From Deinococcus sp. (GTDB lineage: Bacteria; Deinococcota; Deinococci; JACQHA01): a stretch of DNA of 7,819 nucleotides. The translations under genes and the position numbers were made by a program. Positions 7,755 through 7,819 of this stretch are shown here, one piece after another. The stretch is from the NCBI GenBank assembly GCA_016199255.1, contig JACQHA010000212.1, forward strand, positions 1 to 7,819, written 5' to 3'. Each line of letters begins with the position of its first letter. The stretch's first letter is position 1. The notes under the pieces are model-generated. The model did no database searches, was not told where the DNA came from, and saw only the letters and a list, made by a program, of their open reading frames with translations.

Positions 7755-7819
7755 GTGAAGCTGATCTTGGTGCGACACGGGGAAACTCTAGCCAACCAAG
7801 CGGGCAGGCTGCAGGGCCA
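7755..7819 (+). CDS. Histidine phosphatase (phosphoglycerate mutase-like) family protein, 3'-truncated by window
   Basis: Only the first 21 codons are present: MKLILVRHGETLANQAGRLQG. LVRHGETLAN is the signature of the histidine phosphatase superfamily, with the RHG histidine as phosphoacceptor and the nearby Asn typical of phosphoglycerate mutase-like, CobC-like and broad-specificity phosphatases. The particular activity cannot be told from this fragment. GTG 7755 is supported by GGAGGA (7744-7749) five bases upstream; the GTG at 7753 is immediately followed by a stop. It has its own promoter and lies 115 bp after the M16 gene, so it begins a new transcription unit. Confidence 0.9.
   Translation, partial: MKLILVRHGETLANQAGRLQG

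Overview
The window is a compact, GC-rich bacterial segment in which every recognisable gene lies on the + strand. Spacing is tight: there are 4-nt GTGA overlaps, gaps of a few bases, and only three intergenic stretches longer than 30 bp. GTG starts are common and Shine-Dalgarno sequences of the GGAGG type are clear. The gene content includes a TagO/WecA-type lipid-carrier transferase, a split M16B peptidase pair, an HspR/HAIR-like operator and a GGGGCAC-type hairpin. I infer a Chloroflexota-like bacterium, but no single marker here proves it.

Layout. 1-1188: 3' part of a membrane-anchored PAS-histidine kinase whose 5' end lies outside the window. 1213-2058: an APH/choline-kinase-fold phosphotransferase of unknown substrate; an extended -10 promoter so close to its ATG suggests a leaderless mRNA. 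2100-2726: uracil phosphoribosyltransferase (upp). 2762-2803: a 13-codon leader ORF with a strong SD, whose stop overlaps the GTG start of the next gene; that gene's SD and start lie in a hairpin. 2800-3996: WecA/TagO-like undecaprenyl-phosphate GlcNAc-1-phosphate transferase. 3993-5135: UDP-GlcNAc 2-epimerase (wecB/mnaA). 5145-6404 and 6407-7639: two M16B-family zinc-peptidase subunits with complementary active-site losses. 7637-7661: a perfect 10-bp hairpin overlapping the last stop codon. 7683-7711: a strong sigma70-type promoter overlaid by a HAIR-like operator. 7755-7819: start of a histidine phosphatase (phosphoglycerate mutase-like) gene cut off by the window end.

How it fits together. 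From the APH gene to the second peptidase the genes probably form one transcription unit, or a few overlapping ones. Upp salvages uracil to UMP, which feeds UDP-sugar pools. WecB makes UDP-ManNAc from UDP-GlcNAc, and the WecA-like enzyme loads GlcNAc-1-P onto undecaprenyl phosphate, so the middle of the window points to envelope polysaccharide or teichoic-acid-like synthesis. The M16 pair most likely forms one heterodimeric peptidase. The last promoter begins a separate unit, possibly heat-shock linked. The most interesting signals are the coupled leader ORF/hairpin before wecA, the HAIR-overlapped promoter, and the division of the M16 active site between two adjacent genes.
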